Below, piece after piece: positions 46,286-56,636 of a DNA stretch of 64,000 nt; position 1 is the stretch's first letter, and each line of letters starts with the position of its first letter. The position numbers were made by a program, and so were the translations under genes. The notes beneath the pieces are model-generated. The model searched no databases and was not told where the DNA came from. It worked only from the letters and a program-made list of their open reading frames with translations. This DNA comes from Sophora flavescens. Taxonomy: Eukaryota > Streptophyta > Magnoliopsida > Fabales > Fabaceae. The DNA is taken from contig CM061065.1 in assembly GCA_030762895.1 (NCBI GenBank), positions 68,556,200 through 68,620,199 of the forward strand. Direction: 5' to 3'.

Positions 46286-47765
46286 GGCCAAGTTTGAGCC
46301 TGGTGGCCGAGTACGAGCCAACGGCCGAGTCCGAGCCGGTTATCTTCTAAAGGCCAAGTTTGAGCCTGGTGGCCGAGTACGAGCCAACGGCCGAGTCCGA
46401 GCCGGTTATCTTCTAAAGGCCAAGTTTGAGCCTGGTGGCCGAGTACGAGCCAACGGCCGAGTCCGAGCCGGTTCTCTTCTAAAGGCCAAGTTTGAGCCTG
46501 GTGGCCGAGTACGAGCCAACGGCCGAGTTCGAGCCGGTACTCTTCTAAAGGCCAAGTTTGAGCCTGGTGGCCGAGTGCGAGCCAACGGCCGAGTCCGACC
46601 CGGTTCTCTTCTAAAGGCCAAGTTTGAGCCTGGTGGCCGAGTACGAGCCAACGGTCGAGTCCGAGCCGGTTATCTTCTAAAGGCCAAGTTTGAGCCTGGT
46701 GGCCGAGTACGAGCCAACGGCCGAGTCCGAGCCGGTTCTCTTCTAAAGGCCAAGTTTGAGCCTGGTGGCCGAGTACGAGCCAACGGCCGAGTCCGAGTCG
46801 GTTCTCTTCTAAAGGCCAAGTTTGAGCCTGGTGGCCGAGTACGAGCCAACGGCCGATATCTTCTAAAGGCCAAGTTTGAGCCTGGTGGCCGAGTACGAGC
46901 CAACGGCCGAGTCCGAGCCGGTTATCTTCTAAAGGCCAAGTTTGAGCCTGGTGGCCGAGTACGAGCCAACGGCCGAGTTCGAGCCGGTTATCTTCTAAAG
47001 GCCAAGTTTGAGCCTGGTGGCCAAGTGCGAGCCAACGGCCGAGTCCGAGCCGGTTCTCTTCTAAAGGCCAAGTTTGAGCCTGGTGGCCGAGTCCGAGCCA
47101 ACGGCCGAGTCCGAGTCGGTTCTCTTCTAAAGGCCAAGTTTGAGCCTGGTGGCCGAGTACGAGCCAACGGCCGAGTCCGAGCCGGTTATCTTCTAAAGGT
47201 CAAGTTTGAGCCTGGTGGCCGAGTACGAGCCAGCGGCCGAGTTCGAGCCGGTTATCTTCTAAAGGCCAAGTTTGAGCCTGGTGGCCGAGTACGAGCCAAC
47301 GGCCGAGTCCGAGCCGGTTCTCTTCTAAAGGCCAAGTTTGAGCCTGGTGGCCGAGTACGAGCCAACGGCCGAGTCCGAGCCGGTTATCTTCTAAAGGCCA
47401 AGTTTGAGCCTGGTGGCCGAGTACGAGCCAACGGCCGAGTTTGAGCCATTAAATTTCTCAAGGCCAAGTTTGAGCCTGGTGGCCGAGTTCGAGCCATTGA
47501 AGTCATTAAAGGCCAAGTTTGAGCCTGGTGGCCGAGTTCGATCCAGTTAAATTCTTAAGGCCAAGTTTGAGCCTGGTGGCCGAGTACGAGCCAGTCAAAT
47601 TCCTCAAGGCCAAGTTTGAGCCTGGTGGCCGAGTTCGAGCCAGTCAAATTTCTAAGGCCAAGTTTGAGATTGTTGGCCGAGTACGAGCCATTAAATCTCT
47701 AAAGGCCAAGTTTGAGCCTGTTGGCCGAGTACGAGCCATTAAATTCTAAAGGCCAAGTTTGAGCC
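46286..47765 (+). repeat. 66-bp tandem array in the LARD (about 18 copies plus degenerate tail)
   Basis: Units start GGCCAAGTTTGAGCCTGGTG and contain CCGAGTACGAGCCAACGG. They run at a 66-bp period from 46286 to about 47440, with one shortened unit at 46848-46868. Shorter degenerate units of about 45-60 bp continue to 47765 and reappear at 48225-48365. As 66 is a multiple of three, the array is open in both strands (289 codons plus at 46575-47444, a 22-residue repeat). I judge this a consequence of periodicity, not a gene. Confidence 0.92.
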
Positions 47766-47879
47766 GCGAAATTATTGAAATCAAATACGAATATCAAGAA
47801 AGAACAAAGTTTGTGTGGCCGAAGAATAAGCTCGGTTTCACACTTATCAGCTCCTTCGCTTATTCAAGCTCGGAGCTCG

Positions 47880-48200
47880 GGGGGGCTTGTTGTGTACTGG
47901 CCGAGAATGTAATCCCGAGGACTTGCCTATACCTCGGGTTGACCGAGCTTACCCCGGCTATGGGCCCTAGCCCAAAGTCCTCCAGGGCCGAGGACATATC
48001 AGCACAGCTTGGATCACGGCCGATCACTGCACTAAGCTGCAGTTGATGTATATAGCTCGGGTCTTTGTACTCTTTTTCCTACCTCGGTATTTTGTCCCAA
48101 AAAGGGTTTTGACCGGGAGGTTTTAACGAGGCACACCATGGACTCCATCCAATAAAAGAATTTATTGCGAATATTGCTTTATTTTCTCTTATCTTGTCAA
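47880..48200 (+). repeat. Divergent LTR-like segment inside the LARD
   Basis: GGGGGGGCTTGTTGTGTACTGG (47880) repeats the polypurine-tract/LTR-start junction of the element. It is followed by TATATAGCTCGGG and a CCTACCTCGG...TTTTGTCCC block resembling an R-U5 region of a related family. A similar start (GGGGGCTTGTGTACAGG) is at 45633. These suggest that the internal region was assembled from older LTR pieces. Confidence 0.5.
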
Positions 48201-48543
48201 GTATTTACTCGGCAGCATCTTATTTTGGTGGCCGAGTTCGAGCTAGTCAAATTCTTAAGGCCAAGTTTGAGCCTGGTGGCCGAGTGCGAGTCATTAAATT
48301 TCTTAAGGCCAAGTCTGAGCCTAAAGGCCGAGTTCGAGCCATTGAAATTATTAAAGGAACCGAGCACAATGCCGAAAGTAAAAATGAGGCCGAGTTCAAA
48401 GCCTTAAAATACAAAAAGGAAGGCAGGTTCGGTTGAAGTAACAGCTGGAAATAAGGAAGGAAGGAAGTCCACATGGCCGAAGTATCGCTCGGTTTAATAC
48501 TTGTCGCTCTTTTCGCTTGTTTAAGCTCGAGCTTGGGGGCTTG

Positions 48544-48926
48544 TGTACTGGCCGAGGTTATTAACCCGCCACCGAGCCCAAGCAATCCCGGCCCGGTCCG
48601 AGAAATTATAAAAGGGGCAGTACCCCTCATAAGAAGGAGAGACCTTTTCACTGAACACAGGTGACTCTCCCTAAAGCGTGTTAGAGGAACTAGCGTCGAC
48701 CAAGAGACTATGAAATAGTCCTTGCTCCCTAGTACTCGTCCGACACAAAATGAAGGGATCGAGATCACCCCCGCCAAGGGATGAACCTAGAACTACGTCT
48801 GGCTTTGATTCCCACTGGGATACGTAGGACCGGAATCACTGAATTCTGTCAAGCCCAAATCATAAAATAACCCCCTTGGTTTCACGTTCTATGGAGATTC
48901 AGACAAAACGGATCTTGGCAGGAACA
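48544..48926 (+). repeat. LARD right LTR
   Basis: Near-identical to 44295-44675, with the TATA box at 48606. A few small indels (for example AGCAATCCCGG against AGTACCCGG) separate the two copies. Confidence 0.9.
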
Positions 48927-49021
48927 GAGAGATAATTCTTGTTTTATATTGAATTGTGCACACCTATTTATATTTACTTAATTAACTATTTTCACCTCTT
49001 TCCTTTTTTTTTTATCACTAG

Positions 49022-49481
49022 GTCCTTGATATGAAGGAAGGAGAGGCTAAAGCTATATTAGAAGAATTAGTATGTAAGAAAAAATTGCGTCGAGGAGAAC
49101 GCATCTTACCAACTCGATTTCAATGTAGAGTACTTACTCTGATACTACAAAATTCAAGAAAGAGGTACATATAACTGTTATTTGAAAATATCATTACTTT
49201 AACTTCTTGGAAATCATATTTCATCTGGATCACTTTGGTGTAGGTCTCTATCTATGAGTATCACTGAAGAAAAGAATTCATGGTTTAAAGCTTTGGTGAC
49301 CTTAGTCAATGGATCTGAGGATCTTGGAGTAAAAGAGTTATACTTGGGTTGTCTTAAAGAAGGCATTGATAAATATTATGATTTGGGTTTATCCAAAAAG
49401 CTTTGCCTATTGACTTTTCTTTGTGATGAAACTTTGGGCTCAAAGTAAGTAATGAAGTTTCAATTAAGAAATAATCTTGTA

Positions 49482-49557
<76 letters not shown>

Positions 49558-49801
49558 TATATATATATATCTAATGAGAGGGCTTTTCTTATATGAGAGT
49601 GAGATGATTAAATCTTGACCATACAACCATATATGGATGGTCAAGATTAAAATTTTTTTCATGATTTTAAAATGTCACATGACCACTTAAAAAAGTCACG
49701 TGACTTTGTGATTTAATCTTGACCATTTAAAGTTTGATCCAACGGCTATGATATAATCTTCTTACTCTTACATAAAAAAAGACCCTCTCACTTGATATGT
49801 C

Positions 49802-49869
<68 letters not shown>

Positions 49870-50562
49870 TTCTAGTTGCCTTCATTTTTTTAACTTCAAA
49901 GTAATTGGGAAAATGATCATTCTGTCCAGGAAAATGAGGAGTTTTATTGAAGGTCAAAATTTAAAATTTGTTGAAAAAGGAAAACAAGCTAAAGCAAAGA
50001 TTGCAGAAGTCACTAAAAAGGTAGCATGGAAACAAGTGGTGTTTCCTATGTATCTGGAATAGTGCTTCTATAATGACATGGTAGTATTGCTTGCATGTTT
50101 TTAACAGGAACAACGTCTTAAGCAAAAGTTACAGGATGAGATGACTAAAGCTATTATATCAGAAAATAGGGCTACATTGTCAATTTCAGAACATGATGCC
50201 CTTCTTTCAAAGATAAGAAGTGAAGTAGCTAAAGCACATGCTGAGATACTTGAGGCAATGAGCATGGTTCCTAAAAGTATGCTATGATATTTGCTTGTTT
50301 ATCTTAGAAGTAGCCTTCCCATTATAGGGTTTATTAGCATATTATTATATGTGAAAATGAGGCCAAAAAGAAATATGTATTTAAATCATAGTTTGTTGAG
50401 GAGTATTTATGAGTTGTTCCTATATTGATTGACATTTCAATTTTAATTTTATAGGGAACCAAAGATCTGATGCTCTAAGAATCGAGTCAGTGTTTTCAAA
50501 TGGTTGTGGTCAGAGACTGAGATTAAAATGCTATACTATTGAATATGCTTTTTTGATACAAG
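49022..50562 (+). CDS. DDT-domain protein gene, five downstream exons in frame
   Basis: Exons 49022-49164, 49244-49444, 49930-50020, 50108-50276 and 50455-50562 all have AG/GT borders, and their phases fit, giving about 203 uninterrupted codons. LDMKEGEAKAILEELV starts inside the DDT domain. KELYLGCLKEGIDKYYDLGL, then KKLCLLTFLCDETLGSKKMR, is its conserved second half. A charged coiled coil (EQRLKQKLQDEMTKAI) and SDALRIESVF...LKCYTIE follow. The family (plant DDT/zf-4CXXC_R1-type, DDR-like) contains nuclear proteins that partner ISWI remodelers. The start of the DDT domain and the C-terminal end are not found. This is either an expressed truncated gene or a recent pseudogene. Confidence 0.68.
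49486..49554. repeat. (CT)n-(TA)n microsatellite
   Basis: Compound simple repeat just left of the MITE, in an intron of the DDT-domain gene. Confidence 0.95.
49575..49790. mobile_element. MITE with about 40-bp terminal inverted repeats
   Basis: The left end TGAGAGGGCTTTTCTTATAT and the reversed right end TGAGAGGGTCTTTTTTTATG keep matching for about 40 bp (to GATTAAATC/GATTATATC). The element is 216 bp, non-coding, and bordered by TA microsatellites on both sides. The superfamily is not certain. Confidence 0.7.
49804..49867. repeat. (TA)n microsatellite
   Basis: About 64 bp of TA repeats right of the MITE. Confidence 0.97.
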
Positions 50563-51640
50563 GTAATTCTCAAAATATATTCGTACAATTTTTGTGAGAT
50601 TGATGATGTATAACATGTTAAACAAATATTATTACATTTTGTTTGTACCATCCTCCGTGTAGCAATCTCCAACCTACGCTACAAAATTTTGTTAGTAGCA
50701 GTACATTCATGATTCGTCTATTCTAAAAGTTGATGGTCAACTCAACAAGAGTAACAAATTTAAGTTTTTTTTTAAACTTTGGTTGTAGGTCTAAAAGACC
50801 TAAAATTCAGAATGACTATCGCACATTCAACACTGATAGCTGTGAAGCAAATATGTAGGTTGTATCTTGAACAAGGTTAGTATTGCCACCTTTAATTGAT
50901 AAGGAATTTTATACTATATCTTGACAATTTTAATAGTTGTTTTAAGTTCAAAGTATCTATTTGGCACAAGAGTTGTGAGTTGTATTGTTAATTGAGTTTA
51001 ATTATGATCCACTATTATTATAAAACTGTAGTTTTTACATTATTATTCATCAAATTTTGCCACATTGTTGAAAGAGTAAATAAAATTCTAGGTACATGGT
51101 TTGCTTTGAACTAGCATGGAATGAAACAAAATATTTTTATTTTCTCCTCATTTTTTAAGAAATAGTTACTGGGGTGAAGGGGTTTGCATTGATTAGGAGT
51201 GATGTTTTCTTCCTACAGAAAATCAAGGGCCGTGTTTGGGTTAAAAGATTGGCAAAAGTGAAAAATTATTTTAATTAGTTGTTTGTAGCTAATATTGATG
51301 ATATATAATGAAAGAGTAAAGCTAATCTTGCTAGAAACTAATACCAATTATTATAAAAAAGAAGAAGAAACTAATACCAATTTTTAATTTGTTTCTTATT
51401 TCAGTCTAGCGAGAAGTTAAGAAGAGAATCGAGGGACAAGGCTTCTATGTACCATTGCTAGCTAACTTTAATGTTTGGCTTCTAAATGGTCTTCATGAAA
51501 AATTTGGGGTATGTTTGCTTTGTTTCCAGTTTCTTGTTTTCCTAAATAATTACAAAATTGCCATCTTGTTTTCATTTTATTTTCTGTTTTTTAAAATTTG
51601 TACAGAAAACACTGAAAATTTATGAGTAAAAATAACATTC
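50563..51640 (+). other. Sequence downstream of the DDT exons, two exon-like scraps
   Basis: At about 50788-50876 and 51406-51509 there are short open stretches with AG/GT-like borders (second: VKKRIEGQGFYVPLL, then ANFNVWLLNGLHEKFG). I do not recognise either, and they do not complete the DDT protein. The rest is AT-rich and non-coding. Confidence 0.3.
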
Positions 51641-51649
51641 ATGAGACTG

Positions 51650-52420
51650 TTTTTGACAGATATATCGATCAATAATTTTTCTGACAAAAAAATTTGGTCA
51701 AAAACTCCGTAGGTATCTGTTAAGATCATTACCGACGGAAAAATCCGTCCGTAATATTTTTATTTTATTTTTCATTTTATATAAAATCATAAAAATATAA
51801 AATATGAATAAATTCATAGTAAGTGTAACAATGTTCTAATTGAAATTATATTAAGTGCGATTAATTTATACATAAAACAAAGTCTAACAATTAGTTAGTA
51901 TATAAAATATAGTTCCATTGGAGAGTCTTGTTGGTCATCCTGCTGCTGTTGCTAGGGATATTCGTCGTCCTGTTGATGTTGGTTGTCCTCATCTCGCTCT
52001 TGCCGCACCTCATCTTGTGTGTCAACTAGTAGTAATGGGGGGACATGACTCAGTAACGTTTGGAACTGGCGAGTCAACCTCTCATAGTCTGCAACACCAG
52101 ACGAGAAACTTTCTCGCTAGCAGCAAGTCATTCTCTCAGCTCGACCGTCTCCTGTGATTCTTGAGAGTTGTTGGAACTTGCCTGTGTGAAGTTGTTGTCG
52201 ATCGAGTCGACAACCATGAGCAAGGTTCCCAATCCCGTAAAACCGTTCTTTCTTCTTACCTCCGGCAGGTTCGACATAGCAGTGGGTCCGAAGTCTCTCC
52301 TCCTTAATGGGATCTAGGGGGCGGATACTGAGCCATCAGTGCAAGTTGCAGCCTCAGACATTACTTGAGAAATCCTAGTCTCAAAATCAGCATGTTATTC
52401 ATAGATCGATACAAACATTG
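51650..52420 (-). pseudogene. CACTA (En/Spm) Transposase_24-type fragment
   Basis: On the minus strand an Arg/Lys- and Gln-rich coding remnant reads RLRTHCYVEPAGGKKKERFY, GIGNLAHGCRL and, later, LAASEKVSRLVL. The E-G-G-K-K-K/YGIGNLA block resembles the C-terminal part of plant En/Spm Transposase_24 proteins. GACGGAAAAATCCGTC (about 51734) is a palindrome typical of CACTA subterminal repeats. Frame changes and stops are present. No complete terminal inverted repeat was found. Confidence 0.5.
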
Positions 52421-52950
52421 TGTCAGAAATATAATAAAAGTTATTAAGATGGAAAATAGAACAAGCAAGAAAAGAGACTTACGTGTGTCACAACTCAGAT
52501 TTTCTAAAAAAAAAATAAGGTTAAACTGATATGTAATTTTTATTTAAAAGAAATTAATTTTTTAAGAAGAAAACTTAGTGTTGTCAAGTTGTTATATCTC
52601 AGATGTCCTAAAAAAGTGTTAACAGGATGTCATATTTCAGTTTACCATTTTATTTTAAGTTATTTATTATTAAATAATATTTTATTTATTAATTTAAGAG
52701 TGCATGTATTTTAATAGATTAAATTTAAATTAATTTATAAAGAAATATTAATAACATACGTAATCAAATAATAGTTGTAACAAATATAAATAATCATTTT
52801 AATTTCAACAAACTATTTATTTTAGGTGTATTTATGATTTTTTTTGGGTTAAAACTAAATGCACCCAATAAAAATTGTCTAACCCGGCCCGGTTCTCTGC
52901 ATCAGCAAGTCGGTTCCAAGGCCCGAGCGCTTTTTCCGGATGGACCCGGT
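52421..52950. other. AT-rich non-coding sequence
   Basis: No gene or clear repeat. CACAACTCAG and ATATCTCAG-type words recur near 52490, 52598 and 52640. Confidence 0.4.
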
Positions 52951-52954
52951 TCAA

Positions 52955-53106
52955 ATGACGTATCTTGTGGAACTCGTATTCTCTTGCCACAATTCGGAAC
53001 CAACTAGAGTGAAGTTTGATCCCAATGACCAGGAAATATTGGAGCATTTGGAGACAAAAGTGGTATCTGATGTGTGCAAGCTCCATTCTCTTGATAAAAT
53101 TCCCAG
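52955..53106 (+). pseudogene. Single NAC-domain exon (SOG1/NAC075-like subfamily)
   Basis: From ATG 52955 the frame reads to RVKFDPNDQEILEHLETKV and KLHSLDKIP, then an AG|GTGATA splice donor at 53106. In the SOG1/NAC075 group of NAC transcription factors the first NAC subdomain has the form GVKFDP-DQE---HLEAKV---HPLIDEFIP; here the end is altered (HSLDKIP). Upstream residues do not match the family, and I found no further NAC exon, so this is likely an exon fragment. Confidence 0.5.
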
Positions 53107-54465
53107 GTGATATTTTTACTGCATATATTCAAAATTTGCTTATAAATATGTTCCTTTGATACTTTCATGTGTTGTGACTTATATGAAGATTTTCTTTTAG
53201 AGCAAGGACACGCCTCAATGTATTATAAGCTATGCTAAAGTTTCATAATATTTGGATTATAGCTAACTATATTATGAAACTTTTCTAGTTCCCATTCATC
53301 AATTACCTATATATGACTTTTCTAGTTAAGAATGCTAGCTAAAGGGGAAAACGTGTGCTACGAATGTGATGATCAAATGACGTGACATCGAGGTTAACAT
53401 CCTGAAGGGTTCATTTCAGACATATTTGTGATTTTTAAAGGTTTGTGGAATGGTCGAATGGATATTTATACTCGAGTAATTTAAGGAAGGAATGAACCTT
53501 TGTTTTGAGGTATGGTATGATCTTAGAAATCTACTGGGTTTAAATATAATCAAAATTACAGGTATCAGGGAGAGGTTACCACTGTTTCAATATCAATTAT
53601 ATGCCTAGATATGTGCTTATTGGGAGAAGAGAAAGTGCTGGAAGGTAGTACAGGTGTTGTCTTCTTTTTCTTTTCTTTTTTTTTTTTTTTTTCTCTTCTT
53701 TGGGTTATCATATTATTAATTAGTACGAAGTATTCACCGTTATACATAGTGGCTAATATCCGTCGAGGGACCTGGACAGCATTTAAGGTTGCCCCCTTCT
53801 AAGTCATAACCAGTTTTCTTCATACACAAGAGGTAGGAGTCAAACTCCTAACCACTTATTTAAGGGTCCGAACTTTTACCAACCACGTAATGGTATACAT
53901 GTTCTCATTGAACTTAAGGAATATCAAAATTAATCTAGGAATAATCGTCTCTTTGGTTAAAAATAAACGTAAGGGTCATTCCCATGGTATTATTGGCTTA
54001 CTTGGGAGATCAGTAAGTACATGTTTGTGGAGATCAGGAAATACTAAAAAATATGACTAGTAAAGTCTTAGGAAAGTTGTCTATCTCTCATCTATTGCCC
54101 AGATTCGATATGCTTATGAGTTATGAGTTACTGACAAATCGTTTATGAAAAAAGGACTGACATATTTGGCATTGGTGAACAGCTTCATATTCTTAAGAAT
54201 GTTGTGAAAATTATAATATTTCAAAAGAATTATTTTAAACTTATTTGAAATTTATTATTATTATTATTTGAAAATGTTTTAAATCAATTTTAAATATATA
54301 GACTGAATAAGTTTTGACTTTTTAAGATGCAAGTTAACAATAAGTTTTAAAACTTTCAAGTTTTTTAATGGTTGTCCACGTGTAGTATGTTTAGCTAACA
54401 ACTTTCTTCTGATTTGCATGTTCAAATTTATAGATTTATAGATAAGCCTTATCAAGTTTTATCAT
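53107..54465. other. Intergenic, no gene seen
   Basis: AT-rich sequence with a T-run (about 53667-53694). ORFs on either strand here are low complexity or incidental. Confidence 0.5.
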
Positions 54466-54700
54466 ATAGTGGGTGCAATCTGCGGCAATATTTCATAAAA
54501 GTTCATGAACGTGGTTCAACGTGTAGAAAATGGTTTTCAATGGAAAATCTTTTTGTTGCAACGTCAAAATTTGTTACCAATAATACTGGCTTCGACAACA
54601 ATTTGTTTTGGCTCTCAACGTTAACATTTTGTTGCACTTAAAAGTTTAAAATAGCCCCTTGGTTTTATATATATATAAATACAATAAACCTCTTGCACGT

Positions 54701-54742
<42 letters not shown>

Positions 54743-54957
54743 ATACAAAACCTTCTTCTACTTGTCTTTTCTCTTTCTTTTCTGGGTTAATATCTCTTGT
54801 AGTTTTTGGTAGTCTTGGCTCTAGCAAAAAACAGCCTGCTGTATCCTGAATGATTTTTGACAACACCGAAATAATCCTTGAGGACGGTGCTTTGCACGCC
54901 TCAAGCTAAATTACTCTGCTACTGTCTCGGGTCAATTGCTACAACAATCTCAAGGAT

Positions 54958-55480
54958 TATGGCCGAATTAGACGACAATGCCACTCCCGTCAACAACAAT
55001 GATGTGAATAACAACGGATTTTATGGAACCAACGTGCACCTACCTCCACCGATTGTTGCCACAGTCAACTATGCAAAGCCTTTCCTTGATGTGTCAAAGG
55101 TAGAATTGTTCCAAGGAAAATACTTCAAACGGTTCTAGGAGCGTATCCACTCTGTTCTTGACATGCACGACGTAGTTCATGCTCTCACACAACCGAAACC
55201 AGACTTATTTGCTACCTCGAAAATACTAGACGACTGACTTATGCTAACAAGGTCAGTAGACATACAATTCTTAGTACATTATCTAAAGAATTGTTTGATG
55301 TCTATTGTTCTTACAAGGAAACCAACAAAATTTGGGAGTTGATTACAATAAACTTGATTATGTGCCAAGGGTGAATAATCCCACTTTTAAAAGGAGAGGA
55401 GAAAATTATTTTGTTTGTGGTAAGCCAAGTCATCGAGCGGCTCAATGCAGATATAGGAAGAGAAATGACGACATCGATCG
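54958..55480 (+). pseudogene. Copia gag fragment, plus-strand copy
   Basis: ATG 54958 opens MAELDDNATPVNNNDVNNNG, then NYAKPFLDVSKVELFQGKYF, a TAG at 55136, and HDVVHALTQPKPD. The middle of gag is deleted. After about 55320 the C-terminal knuckle YFVCGKPSHRAAQCRYRKRN appears in another frame. The last open stretch to 55613 crosses into the opposite-strand copy. Confidence 0.78.
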
Positions 55481-56215
55481 AGCTGCCCTTGCAGCCAATG
55501 CTTTTGCTCTTGCAGCTTCGATTTCCTTTTTGTTTGTATCCTCAATGATGATGTGGGTAATCAGATCAACAAGAGACAAATGCTTCTTTTTGTGTTTGAG
55601 TTGCTGCTTGTAGTCATTCCATGATTCTAGTAATTCTTCAATGAGCAGCCCAGCAACAAAATTGTCCGTAGTGTGAACTTTTCAGCTTTCAAGTCTTCCA
55701 ATAGCTTGTGGTATTCGTTGATATGAGTCTTTGATGTCATCTTCATCGGTCATCTCCCACCAATAGTAGTTTCGAATTACGAACTTCTCTCCCCTGGCAT
55801 CCTCAACAGTGTTTTTTAGAAGTAGAGATTCCCAAATTTTGTTAGTTTCCTTGTAATTAAGAACAATAGACATCAAACAATTAGTTAGTTAATGTGCTAA
55901 GAATTGTATGTCTACTAACCTTGTTAGCATAAGTTCAGTTGTCCAGTATTTTTTAGGTAGCAAATGAGTCAGGTTTCGGTTGTGTGAGAGAATGAACTAC
56001 GTCGTGCATGTCAAGAAAAGAGTAGACACGCTCTTGTAACCGTTTCAAGTGTTTTTCTTGGAACAATTCTATCTTTGACACATCAAGGAAAGGCTTTGCA
56101 TAGTTGACCGTGGCAACAACCGACGGAGGTGGGTGCATGTTGGTTCCATCAGATCCGTTGTTATTTGCATCATTGTTGTTGATGGGAGTTGCATTGTCAT
56201 CATTAATGACGTAAT
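55480..56215 (-). pseudogene. Copia gag fragment, minus-strand copy
   Basis: Read from 56215 leftward it shows the same gag start (DDNATPINNNDANNNG type), then VVATVNYAKPFLDVSKIELF (56138-55953). A break near 55953 follows, then NYKETNKIWESLLLKNTVED and RNYYWWEMTDEDDIKDSYQR (55876-55682). DNFVAGLLIEELLESWNDYK and a K-rich tail reach about 55480. It retains the middle of gag that the plus copy lacks. Stops and frame shifts make it non-functional. Confidence 0.78.
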
Positions 56216-56432
56216 TATATATTAAAACTAGATTAAAATTAACGGTTCAGATTACGTCATTGATTATAAAATCTCTCGTGATCTTTTAAAAATCTGATGT
56301 GATCTTTAATTAAAAGGAAGAAAATGACAGGAGATTTGTAATTAATGATGCAATCTGAGCCGTTAATTTTAATCTAACTGTTGTAATTAATAGTTATCAT
56401 TTTTCACAATAACCAGAGTTATCACCTGATAC

Positions 56433-56479
<47 letters not shown>

Positions 56480-56636
56480 CAGGAGGTTTATTATATATAT
56501 ATATATATATAACCAAGGAGCTATTTTCAACTTCTAAGTGCAGCAGAAAGTTAACGTTGAGAGCCACAACAACTTGTTGTGGAAGCCGGTATTGAAAACC
56601 ATTTTATACGTTGAACAATGTTCATGAAGGAATGAT

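Larger units (their letters stand above)
44295..48926 (+). mobile_element. Non-autonomous Ty3/gypsy-like element (LARD-type), 4.6 kb
   Basis: The LTRs of 381 and 383 bp (44295-44675, 48544-48926) start TGTACTGGCCGAGG and end TTGGCAGGAACA. A perfect 5-bp duplication GAGAG (44290-44294, 48927-48931) shows a single insertion. The primer site after the left LTR is TTTGGCGCCGTCTGTGGG, typical of plant gypsy elements. A G-rich tract GAGCTTGGGGGCTTG precedes the right LTR. No gag, RT or integrase is found, only repeat arrays and fragments, hence a large retrotransposon derivative that depends on a partner. The two LTRs are very similar, so it is relatively young. Confidence 0.9.
54466..56636. repeat. 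Large imperfect palindrome with two head-to-head copia gag fragments
   Basis: The outer arms match as reverse complements. Left 54500-54690 (GTTCATGAACGTGGTTCAAC... to CTCTCAACGTTAAC and CCTTGGTTTTATATA) pairs with right 56636-56510. Inner (TA)n tracts lie at corresponding places (54707-54738; 56440-56511). Towards the centre the two gag copies face each other and meet at about 55480. The arms are not equally long: the left lacks the middle of gag and the right has a different leader. Confidence 0.8.

Noticed and set aside
46575..47444. 289-codon open frame as a protein gene
   Set aside because: It is a translation of a 66-bp tandem array; the opposite strand is open too, and it lies in a coding-free retroelement. 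Kept as a repeat and flagged only as a curiosity.
46286..47765. CRISPR-like array (regular direct repeats)
   Set aside because: The units are contiguous without unique spacers, and the setting is a plant nuclear retroelement.
49727..49957. Ile/Tyr repeat ORF over the TA tract
   Set aside because: Translation of a (TA)n microsatellite; the same applies to 58634-58816.
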